A stretch of DNA of 64,000 bases from NCBI RefSeq assembly GCF_037975245.1, contig NC_092580.1:27619501-27683500 (forward strand). The letters are read 5' to 3'. A program made the translations under genes and the position numbers. Numbering within the stretch: the first letter of the stretch is position 1; the number at the start of each line of letters is the position of its first letter. This document shows, piece by piece, positions 53,450-64,000 of the stretch. The DNA comes from Apostichopus japonicus. Lineage: Eukaryota; Echinodermata; Holothuroidea; Aspidochirotida; Stichopodidae. The notes under the pieces were generated by a model. The model ran no database searches, was not told where the DNA came from, and saw only the letters and a program-made list of their open reading frames with translations.

Positions 53450-54544
53450 ATGAAGAGTGTAAAAAAAGGGGGGGGGGGTGGGAGGAGGGCAGATTTATAA
53501 GCTGTCATATTAGAGTGCTGAATATTATTTTCCCCTTCTTGTATAAGGTTTAGTTCTCCCCACCACGGGGTGAATTCATTCCAAATTCAGCGTTAAGAGT
53601 GAAAACCATATGGCGAAAGGCCTCCAATACATGATAAGTTTAAAGGGTATATGTTTTCAATCTTTGCTGAGAGTGTATATAATGCCTCTAAAGAGTTCTC
53701 GTTTTGGACAATATCACATTTCTTCAAGTGAAATCTCAACTCTGTTGATTTTAAGAGTTTATATACACAACGGTCTTTGTCCTTTCTAAAATGGAAATTC
53801 TTGCCATTTTTCTCGTTACTTATATTTGTTTTTACATTGTTAGGGTTAGACAAGTCACAAGATCACTGCTATTTATGTTTGCAAATATTTACAGTAACTA
53901 AGTATACTTTACACATAACAAAACAAAATGAAGTAGAATGGAAGGCGTGTCTCTCCAGTATTTTAACAAAAACTTATGAAGAAAATATGTCATTGTCGTG
54001 TTAGCTACAATCTTAAGCAACAAAGGGCTTACTTTGTAATTCATTAAGAACGAGGGAGCCATGTGTGTTAATTCCTGCTGTGTAGAATAAAAGCATGAAT
54101 GACCACCCCATCGAGTTAAGTGTGTTGCCAGTTTTCGTTCACAAGTATTACGGCGCCGAGTCTCTCATCTGGACCTATATCCAACACCGTTTGACAAGAG
54201 TGATGGGTTAACCCTTCTCTTAGACAATAGAAAAGGCATATTCTTGTTTCTTTTCGTTTATTGAAGAAAAAAAATTGCTACAGATTTTCGTATCAGAACG
54301 GTGTCATCAAACAGAGAGCTATTTAAGATTATAAGTCATCAAGGCTACCAGGGGTGCGCTCGAGTGAAGCTTCGATGACCTCACACTTTATTTGTTTGAA
54401 ATACAATGACGTCAGCAGAATATGTTACATCAAAGATTGGGATTCTTGACTAAGAGGCCAAAGAGTACAAAACAAGGTGATAGGTTCATCAGTTGAGAAT
54501 ATTTATTATACAAAGCAGTAACAATGGAATATGAAATGGGCACC
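53450..54544. other. non-coding stretch with MITE debris
   Basis: More AAGAGTG-like words occur near 53455, 53595 and 53690, possibly remnants of the same family. A G run lies at 53468-53478. No supported gene. Confidence 0.4.
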
Positions 54545-55735
54545 AAATGCAAGGGAACCACACCCCGGTCACAAGCACGCAAGAAACAATATATGATAGC
54601 GAGCAAAAATGAGTCAGTACAAAATTAAGGTACCACACCTGGTCACAGGCACACACGATACAGTATAATAGCGAGTAAAAATGAGTACAAACTTAAGGAA
54701 CCACACCTGGTCACAAACAGGCAAGAAAGAGTATGATAGCGAGTAAAAATGAGTACCAACTTAAGGAACCACACCCCGGTCACAGGCACACAAGAAACAG
54801 TATGATAGCGAGTACAAAATGAGTACAAATTTAAGGAATCACACACGGTCACAAACACGCAAGAAACAGTATAGATAGCGTGTAAAATGAGTACAAAATT
54901 AAGGAACTACACCCGGTCACAAGGACGCAAGAAACATTATAATAGAGAAAAATGAGTATACTTAATGAACCACACCTGGTCACAAACAGGCAAGAAACAG
55001 TATGATAGCGTGTAAAAATGAGTACCAAATTAAGGAATCACACCCGGTCACAAACACGCAAGAAACAGTATAGATAGCGTGTAAAATGAGTACAAAATTG
55101 AGGAACTACACCCGGTCATAAACATGCAAGAAACAGTATAGATAGCGTGTAAAATGAGTACAAAATTAAGGAACTACACCCGGTAATAAACATGCAAGAA
55201 ACAGTACAGATAGCGTGTAAAATGAGTACAAAATTAAGGAACTACACCCGGTAATAAACATGCAAGAAACAGTACAGATAGCGTGTAAAATGAGTACAAA
55301 ATTAAGGAACTACACCCGGTCATAAACACGCAAGAAACAGTATAGATAGCGTGTAAAATGAGTACAAAATTAAGGAACTACACCCGGTAATAAACATGCA
55401 AGAAACAGTACAGATAGCGTGTAAAATGAGTACAAAATTAAGGAACTACACCCGGTCATAAACACGCAAGAAACAGTATAGATAGCGTGTAAAATGAGTA
55501 CAAAATTAAGGAACTACACCCGGTCATAAACATGCAAGAAACAGTATGATAGCGTGTTAAATGAGTACATAATTAAGGAACCACTTCCGGTCACAAATAC
55601 GCAAGAAACAGTATGATAACTAGTAAAATGAGTACAAAATTAAGGAACCACACCCGGTCACAGGCACACAAGAAACAGTATGATAGCGAGTAAAATGAGT
55701 ACAAACTTATAAGGAACCACACATGGTTGTCTTTT
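54545..55735. repeat. 68-bp minisatellite, about 17-18 copies
   Basis: The unit is approximately GTACAAAATTAAGGAACTAC + ACCCGGTCATAAACATGCAA + GAAACAGTATAGATAGCGTG + TAAAATGA. The period is 68 bp in the centre (for example starts at 55090 and 55158) and 66-70 bp at the edges. Central units (about 55080-55520) are nearly identical; outer units are more diverged. The period is not a multiple of three, and frames through it are short and spurious. Confidence 0.95.
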
Positions 55736-57805
55736 ACTGCAGATCGAGAGAAAATTACTTTAATTTCCTTTTCACTTTTCACTTTCACTTTAAACCTCTT
55801 TCAAGTTAGTTTTGTAAACTTGTCTGAGGTTTAGGTACAAGAGTATTGCTTCATCGTTTATACTACTCGACTCCCACATTATACAAGTAAAGTAGCCGTT
55901 ATATATATAGCCATTTCATTTACTGGGAACCAGCATACTTTTGACACGGAACAGTGTATTAAAGAATTAACCAATTTTATTTACACTATAAGACATATTT
56001 CATCCTTTCTTTTTAGCCTTTGCTGCGTCGAGATCTTGGTTGTACAACGTATAGTGCCTTTCTAAGCTAGAACAGTGAGGATGGATATACGCATGCAACC
56101 TCTGAATATCGCAGCCAGTCTCTTCCCCGGGGCTTATCCCCATCGTCCTCTCCCATCATTTCTCCTCTCCAACCACCCCACCCGGACGGTCATCTGATTC
56201 ACATCTGCATCTACCGAGCGATGCACATAGGCTATATTCCTCCAAATAACTTTGGGTCAATCTGTATGTAGCCTATCTAAATTTAACCTATACAATTCTT
56301 GAGACGTGATAATCTTGCAAACAGTTATACAAAATGTGATAGACTAACGGTTTCTCTAACAGAATATATTCTAATCTTGGAAACTGATTTATACTCAGTA
56401 AACATTGTTCCAAGATCGGAATCAGAAAGTTACCCAATGCCCCCCCCCCCACCCGTCAAGCTTATATAACACTTGCATGTTATCCTCATGTGGATAACAG
56501 TACAGCAATTTATAGTTAGGTCCATAGCGAATAAAATCAGGTCAGTACATCATAATACCATTAGTATTACCATTAGTATACTAAGCTATACCGTTGAAGC
56601 CGAACACTTAGTATATAAGCGTTACAACCGTTAACTGAACAATAGAGGAACGCTTGGCAATGTATTTTAAAAGAAACAAATAAACAACACAACTGAACCT
56701 GAATAGCACCAAAGTATACCTCGGGTTAAAATTCTGTCCTCGTTTTAATAGCTTAATCCTTTTAGGCAATTATCACCCACACGTTGCATAATCCAAATAT
56801 CACGAATTTGAAATGCCATTAAAATACCACAGAGGTCGACGAAACCTGTCCTTTTTATTGCGGGGACGACAGTAGTTACACTGTTGGCTACATCTTAACC
56901 AAGTTTCTTTATATATATATATATATATTATTTTTATTCTTTTGAAAATTAATTAAATTGTAATGGAAAGGAAAGGAATGCCAAAACTTCCATTGAATAC
57001 ATCTGTATAGAGTGTATATTACAAATGTCTATACAGATAAAAAAAAATGTGGGGGTTAAAATTTTGAAGGATGAAAGCTTTGCACGCGCCTCTTGTGAAA
57101 ACTGTATAAAGTGTGTCTATATCGTTTTGTTTCACTCTATTTCACCTATTATACCAATGCATTGTTATTTTTGGCGGTAAATCGATAACACCCTTCATTG
57201 TTCATTTGGGGTTTAGATGTTTTTTTGTTCCTTCTTTGTAATTCCCAAATATTGGTTGCTTTTGAAACCTATATGATTGTTACAAGAGGCCATTCCTCGG
57301 CTGTCATTTTTGAGTGCAAATATAACACGGGCAATGATGCATGTCGACAGAACGAGAGCTACACCACCAATCTAAATCAGGCTAACCATACGTATTATAC
57401 CAAGGAATAAGTATAGTAACCTCAGGGTCATATTGGATACAAAGCCTTTGTTTTGAGAGTGAAAAAAAGTCGGGGGGGGGGGGGAAAAATATCAGAAAAA
57501 ATAGAGTGGTACTTTCCCAGAACTTTACATTATTCTACACTATATCAAAGGTTCAATGTTGAAGCATTAACAGTGTATGGAGGTGTTATAACTTTGACTG
57601 CAAGACGGTGTTAGCATCAATCTATCTTTGTACATTCAAATGTATACTAGACAAACAAAAATGACAGGAATAATAGTTAAGTATCGTCTCACTTTTGTTT
57701 TTCTTATTCCCAATCGGATTACAAGGGCATATATCTGATATATGTACATATATTAGAATTACGACCTTCCTTACCGGTTTCGAACCTCTGGACATACAAT
57801 CAGCG
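55736..57805. other. non-coding stretch
   Basis: No supported gene. C run near 56440, TA tract near 56911 and G run at 57473-57484. A 70-codon frame at 57198-57410 was considered as an exon and set aside. Confidence 0.45.
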
Positions 57806-57876
57806 TCCATAGCATAGTGGTTTAGGGTGTCTGCATATAAAACGGGAGGCCCGGTTTCGAATCCCAGAAGAGGCTG
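57806..57876 (+). mobile_element. tRNA-like sequence, SINE head or tRNA pseudogene
   Basis: It has an A box (ATAGCATAGTGGTTTAGGG) and a B box with one extra T (GGTTTCGAATCCC) at tRNA-like spacing, but the acceptor and anticodon stems do not pair well. It is probably a tRNA-derived SINE head or decayed tRNA, not a functional tRNA gene. Confidence 0.5.
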
Positions 57877-57949
57877 GAAGTTTTTTTCACTGTTCTTGAT
57901 TTTCCAACTTACTACAATTTCAATTATATATGTATATATATGTATACAA

Positions 57950-58042
57950 TGACGCGGCCGGGAATCGAACCCCGAACCTCCCGATTGCTAAGCCTCATTG
58001 CTTCAAATGCCACCGCCTTTATCCACTCGGCCACAGCACTGG
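57950..58042 (-). mobile_element. tRNA-Ser/Leu-like sequence with long variable arm, SINE head
   Basis: On the minus strand it reads GTGCTGTGGCCGAGTGG (A box) and GGGGTTCGATTCCCGG (B box and T arm), with a long variable region between. The first 30 bases match the SINE head at 4375. The anticodon stem is weak and the loop does not give a Ser or Leu anticodon in the normal place. The SINE body is absent below it; TA-rich sequence follows. Confidence 0.55.
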
Positions 58043-61000
58043 TATTAACGATGAAAATATGCATTTCATTTGAACATTACATTAGTTTATAATTACTCAA
58101 ACAATTTAAGGTCAAGGACAACGTTTACCAGGTGCAAAAAGTAATCAATTCCAAAATCTAATAATGATAAAATAACTTACAAAACTTCTACCTGGGAAAA
58201 GAAGTATTCCTTTCATATCAACTATATAGACCAGAACTAAACTCAGAACGATTCAAATTCAATTTTGTCATCACAAGGCCGCATTCCTTAGCTAAAGATA
58301 AAAGACTGCGACCTTTCAGGTAAAATGTTCACACTGTGTGGGACAAACAGGTGACTAGGTCAAGGGAGCATGCATGTTAAAGACAACTTACTACACTGGT
58401 GTTACCCCTGCTGTTAACCAGGTTAATATGTAAGCGGATAATTTACACTGAGAGTTACCCCATTGCCAAAAAAAAAAAATCAACTCTATTTATTTAAAAG
58501 CTCTTGTCAATAATATTGTGCTTTATCATTAACGACATGGTTATTAAAAAAACTCGATATCTTAGCCCCTCGTCGTACGCGCGCATTCGTAATTTTTTTT
58601 TTTTTTTTTTTGGCTCATATACTTACAGGTTGCAAAATGAATGGAAACCTGCTAACGAATTAAGAGACATTGCAGACAATGTGCCGCCGATAGGACCAGC
58701 TAAATACTTCCTTATTAGCAGAGTCACTGAGAGACAGGTTGGGCTAACGGCCAGGGGATTGTTTTATACCACCGTGCACCCATTTGCACTCTTCACTTTG
58801 CTTTGAAAATATATCAAAATGAGAATACACTTTTCTTTATCCCATATTTTCTCGGGCCTTGTCCATAGTTTACATGGCATCCTTTCTGACCCCTGACCCC
58901 GGACTGTAGCCCCTGCCCCCCTTCCCCGCCAGTCCTTATTATTTGGATATGTACCGGTACTTCTCCGTCATGTGAACTATGTATATTATATAATCTGATG
59001 AAATCCTGTAAGCTACTATTGACAAACATCGACAGAAAAATTGAGTATCATTTAAGAACAAATAGCATCCCTAATTAATGACAACATTGTTAAGCCCATT
59101 GGAGATACCCAAAAAAATGTTGTTTTAATTAAGATAACAGTTAAATGATTCGATCACACACAAGGTGTATACAATAATTTATTTATCAGAAAGAAAGAGT
59201 AAGAAAGTCTTGAAAAGGCACAATCCAAGTTAATAGCCTTGTTCCCTTTTTGTCTAAAACATGATTGCTGGGTCACAAGCGAACAAAGAAATGTACTGTT
59301 TCTTCTGCCCCTATACTGCATACCTAAATTACCTGCAAAACTCATTGAACCAAATAAGTACACATATGATATTGTTTTAGATTGCATTAGCTCCCATTGA
59401 CGTCCTATTGTCGCAACATTCAGCCGGAGACACGACCCATTCTTTTGGTGTTAAAGTAATTTCGCCCACATAGATGGACTAATAGAGTCTTAAAACAATA
59501 TCCTGTTGTCGGTTCGACAAGAATATAAAGGACTACATTATTTTTTTTTCTATATTTTTCCCCTTATTTATAGCTAACAGCTATACGTGTATATTAGCTT
59601 ATTGACTTATAAATCGAATTAGCAAATTAAGCGATAAATCCCGGAACAATTAAGCCCTGTAGTGGTTTCCATATTAACTACCCTCCTGTAACCAGAAGAG
59701 GAAGTGTTCTTAAAACCACAACAAGCTACAGTTGTCCATCCAACTTCAACATTATCCCGGTGAATGCGTGTTATAGCTGTAATGTCCAACCGGAGAGTTC
59801 CGTGTCAATAAAAAAATAATAAAAAAATGTGTCCAAATAAATACAATCGCAGAAGAATTCACTGAACATTCTTTGGCGTCTTAGAGTTCAAGGAATTTCC
59901 GTTGCACTTTTGCTGTATTAAGTTACACGGAGTTAGCCGAGCTGTTAGTCTGGTGGTTGGCATTCCTTCATCACTTCTTCCTTTCCGATTTACGCAAATC
60001 ATATCTTTGGTTTTGTTTGGTTAACTTCCTTCAGGTGTCCTATTTAAGAATCAATCCCGGGAAACATGCCAACTGTGACAAACTGGCTAAGTATGTCATA
60101 AAATTAAAAAGAAACAAAAAGGAGAGTAACTTTAGGTTAATGAATTCCTCAACTTTTTTTGTCACCTTCTCCCTTCCACTAATCTGCTTAGCAAGTTGCA
60201 GTGCGGGCAACTCGATTAAATAGAGGGAAACATTGATCATCACGCTACGATTAAAGGCAAGGGTGTATATTAAGAAATATAAACGGCTACATATATAAAC
60301 AATTTTGTGAGTTAACCTACGCAAATGAAGATCGAAAAAAAGGTTAGCTAAAAAAAATTTCAAAAAAGGAAATAAATACAATCAATTAGAGGAAATGAAA
60401 CAAACGAAAACAACATACAAATAATCACGCTGACAATGAGTAGTTATGATTTTATCAATAGACAACGCAGACATTGAACCTGGTCACGTGGTCAAGTAAA
60501 TATTATTACTATATCATTATTATTATGATACAAAATAACTGTATATTATCGGTAAATACGGAAGTAAATTTCCGGCTAGGGACCTTGATTTTCGATGATA
60601 TTTTGCAGCGCCCATGAAAAGTCATAATGATTTATTAATGATCAGTTTTCTATATAGGTTATAGTGTGTAATTACTATGTATTACAATGAACAATGTATA
60701 CTACGTATACAATGAGTATACTATGAAGACTGGATTCCACGTGGAACACCTCTGAAGAGAGAATGTTGTGGTTTTCTTATTTGTCCGGAACATACACACG
60801 TACATATACACACACACGCGCGCGCGCGCAAACAGACACTAACAATGTAAGGAATGTCACTCATGACAGAGCATGGGCACGATACTTGATCCACTCTCAA
60901 CCCCAGCCCCTTACATCGAGACTGTAAACAGGATACCATCATAACGATTGGGTAGCATTACGAGACCTTTGGAAAGTGAACAGAGATTACACAAGCTCAG

Positions 61001-61200
61001 GTTAAAGGTTTGTTCATTCATACTTAGTAAAGATTCCTAAATCCTATTGGTCCATTCAGGTCAGCTGACCGTGGTTAATGCTGTGAGTAACGCACGGTAA
61101 AATTACGGGGCATCACTTTAATAAATCTTTGGTTATATGTAACCAAAAATGTTTTGTTTTATGATTTTTCCCCCACACAAATGGTAGTGTATGAATGAAC
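58043..61200. other. non-coding stretch
   Basis: No supported gene. A T run lies at 58592-58610, and (CA)n-(CG)n near 60806-60828. A fragment GGTTAATGCTGTGAGTAACGC at 61073-61093 resembles the foldback element just downstream. Confidence 0.45.
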
Positions 61201-61366
61201 GGGGTTAATCAACGGTCTAGCGTGCGTTACTCACATGATTAATGCACTCCGGGTGTTAATGCTATCGCTGGATGCACTCGGGCTCCGCCCTCGTGCATCG
61301 CTTGCATTATCCCCCGATCGTGCATTAATCCTGTGAGTAACGCACGCTAGACCGTTGATTAACCCC
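61201..61366. repeat. 166-bp foldback (inverted-repeat) element
   Basis: About 47 bp at each end are inverted copies with a single mismatch, beginning GGGGTTAATCAACGGTCTAG and continuing CGTGCGTTACTCACA. The central part contains a second hairpin around GATGCACTCGGGC and CCTCGTGCATC. It is non-coding. This structure fits a MITE or foldback element; no clear target duplication was seen. Confidence 0.8.
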
Positions 61367-64000
61367 TTATTAACGATCTATTCTGTAAAGTTTACACATG
61401 ATCTTAACCAAGGGGACCCGAAGTAAGTTTATATAGCAAAACGAATGTCTGTACGGTACTATATAGGCTAACGGGCCGACTATAGCATTATCCGGGAGGT
61501 TCTGCTCAGCGAATGAGGGAATGAACATCTGGAGTTTTACGTATTATAGAAAATGTATGAATTCGCGTTCATGATACCAGACAGACACTTAACCATGAAA
61601 ATAGTGTTAAAAATATCACTTTGACGACCACATTGTTGGGAACTTGACATGTTTGCGGCTTGGAATAAACATTAGATCGTATATAGGCCTATATATACAC
61701 CGATATGCCGTAGACGTCATTGCAGCGTTAAAAAAACCCATATTAATATCCAACTAGATATTTGTTCATCTCTGTCTGTCAGGCTCTTCCCAGTACGGTG
61801 GGCATTATATTACATACAATATATATTCAACGTATTTCATTTTACATTGTGGTGCTTCAACTGCATGATAATTCAACGAACAATCATAGGCCTATTTCAG
61901 GCTAAGGATGCAAAAGGCGGGCAATGAAGACTTTCAGTGGCGTCTTTAAGGGGGGAGACATGTGGGGACGTGCCTCCGCCCCCCCCCCCCCAAGATGTCC
62001 GAAACCTCACCCCTGATGGTCCCCAAGTTAGATTTGACATGTAAGAACAAAAAGGCACGTTAGGAAGGAAGATACACAACTTTTTGACCTCTATACTGAT
62101 TATAATAAAAATCCGTCTAAAAAGTCAAAAACTTTGGTGATTTGAAGCTGATGTAAGTTCTATGAAATGATGAAAACCTCAAGTTTTTCCCCCACCAGGG
62201 GGGCCATGGCGGGCCCCCGAACCCCATGCCGACACGGGCTTCCCGCTTCGAACTGGCTCCGGAGGCGCCATATTTTCACTACCCTCATTCTGTGCCCATC
62301 ACCTTAATGTTGCTCTCATTTTGCTGTGCCTCTCCCCATCCCTATACCTCAAAAATGTCTGGCGATAACACTGTATGTCTCTTTTCCTTTAGCGCATTTG
62401 ACCCATTAGATGTTCTAAGATCCGCTTGTGTGATATTGCTAGGTCACCCCTGCTAATGTATCTGTGAGAATGCATGACACGTTACAATAATTAAACTCCA
62501 ATTATAAAAACGACGAGCTATTAACGAATCCGTATATATTTCTATACTCATCGTCCCATTAGTGTATAAACGTAGTTGATAGCTAAATATTATGATAATG
62601 CGTTCATATTGTATGGGGATACTCATATCTAAAACAGTTCATATCTGATATGGTCCTAGGCATATATACTATAATCTTCCCCAGGGTCGTGTTGTTGTTG
62701 TTGCTGCATTGCGTGATTTGAAATCTGTCCGCGCGCGATAGCCGAAGATTACTGAAGTTCATCAGGAGGTCAGGTCCAAGTCTACACGGTGGCATTCCTT
62801 ATATATTACCTGATTTGGGTAATTAACTTTGTTTTCTTTAACGTGGCGGGAAGTTATGATATCTCTTAATTTTGTTAGGTCTCCCGAGCTTTGATTTGAG
62901 GATAGATTATGCAGTCGGTTATACAATGCCGTGAAGTTACGACCATAGGTGACCGTTGGAGATTAAAGAAATATGCAGGTAAATGTATACTGGATCTATC
63001 TCAACTTTTGGTGTGTAAGATTGTGTATAAATGAACTACAAACTTCATATCTCCATGACCTTTTGCCTGTAGGGATGCACATATCACATTTCCTTTAGTC
63101 ATTTCAGAAATGTGATCTTAAATATTAAAAAATAGTTCTACATCGTCAAACTTGTGATTTAAAAGTTACATTTCTACAACTGTCAATGGATATTTGGTAA
63201 GGCAACGTAAACAAGAAACATGAAGGAACCAACAAATAAATTCAAAGAAAATTTAAAATCTTCCATTATAAAATGTGATCCAATCGTAATCTGATACACA
63301 AAATATCATTATTCTTAATAATTATGATCGGGTAAATTATAAATGCTGTAACGGCAGCCTTACCACAAAGACACCCCATACGTGACCCTTACAAATAGAG
63401 GTGTGGGGAGCCACGTTCGGGCCCTGGGACATTTATATAACTGGCCCCCTTATTTGTAATCTTCGTTTCTTTAGGTAGGCCCTATGTTATGAAAATGAGA
63501 GTACATTAGTCTTTCCCGAGGCCCTGCGTTCCGAGGTTGCCGTCCCGGACTCCCTATTTTCTCGTTAGGCTCTTCTCGTTAGTAAATGAGGACATTTACA
63601 ATATAGGGATGATACGGTGAGCAAGATTTTTTTTTTTTTGCAAAAGGGTGCACGGGGGAAATTCCGGGAATAAAACTACTCACTTTCATCAATTACCGAT
63701 TTCATATGGGTGGAACGTCGATGGGAGAGGCGCTTTGACCCCTCCCTGACCCTATTACAATAATTACTCATACAATATCGATGCATCTATAGATGCTATC
63801 GTATTTAGAGAAATATAGCCCTGATGTATGCATGTCACTGTATAGTTGCAGTATATATACTGTCACATTTGTCCTTGCATGGTAAAAGCTTGCTTAAGTC
63901 TTTTATTCCGAAAACAAAAAACAAATATTTGACCTGTGATCTATATAATATTACGAATTATTCATTATTTCTGTAATCTTCTTCTTCAGTCTTGTCTTGT
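61367..64000. other. non-coding stretch
   Basis: No supported gene. A hAT-like end (CAGTGGCGTCTTTAAGGGG) occurs at about 61936 and leads into a C run near 61980, but I found no matching right end. A GC-rich patch near 62200-62280 looks like repeat debris. A T run lies near 63627. Confidence 0.45.

Noticed and set aside
57198-57410. A 70-codon frame with an Ig-like stretch (TRGHSSAVIFECKYN)
   Set aside because: Only one faint Ig-like cysteine strand is visible, with no paired cysteine and tryptophan pattern or convincing splice acceptor; chance similarity is likely.
61936-62456. A possible further hAT-type element starting CAGTGGCGTC
   Set aside because: No matching inverted right end or target duplication could be found.

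Overview
This window is animal genomic DNA, not microbial. It is AT-rich and gene-poor. It has long (TA)n tracts, many G or C homopolymer runs of 8-20 bases, tRNA-derived SINEs, minisatellites and short DNA transposons. Introns have GT/AG ends. The repeat mix, the frequent TAGGCCTATA-like words and the SINE tails with TAAAGCGCTTT suggest a marine invertebrate deuterostome, most plausibly an echinoderm such as a sea cucumber. That assignment is inference; no species marker was found.

One well-supported cellular gene is present: a two-exon gene on the minus strand (exons 27066-26815 and 24250-24014) for a secreted prokineticin/astakine-like cysteine-rich factor. It has a signal peptide, an acidic propeptide ending in a furin-type REKR site, and a predicted 82-residue mature chain with the ten-cysteine spacing of the family. 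A TATA box and a CCAAT motif lie upstream, and a possible small first exon of a divergent plus-strand gene starts at 27836.

The most complex locus is 36.8-41.9 kb. A minisatellite of 51-bp units has been split by a 3669-bp DNA transposon (38031-41699). That element has CACTGTAAAAACAC ends, a TA target duplication and subterminal GGGTCA/TGACCC repeats. It carries exon-like pieces of a SAMD3-like gene, including an intact final exon, and is itself interrupted by a 251-bp hAT-type element (38796-39046). This gives three nested layers with a readable order of events.

Most of the remainder is dispersed repeats. Four hAT-type MITEs have 8-bp target duplications, two of them perfect. There is one older family member, a 1.56-kb element at 18677-20231, two AAGAGTG-type MITEs (49897 and 53038), a 166-bp foldback element (61201), at least three SINE families, a 68-bp minisatellite (54.5-55.7 kb), a 104-bp tandem repeat (7.7-8.1 kb) and several (TA)n arrays. 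Long stretches, especially 28-32, 42.4-44.3, 45-48, 50-53 and 58-64 kb, show no recognisable exon; most short open frames there read as low-complexity chance translations. No reverse transcriptase, transposase, CRISPR array or rRNA was recognised.
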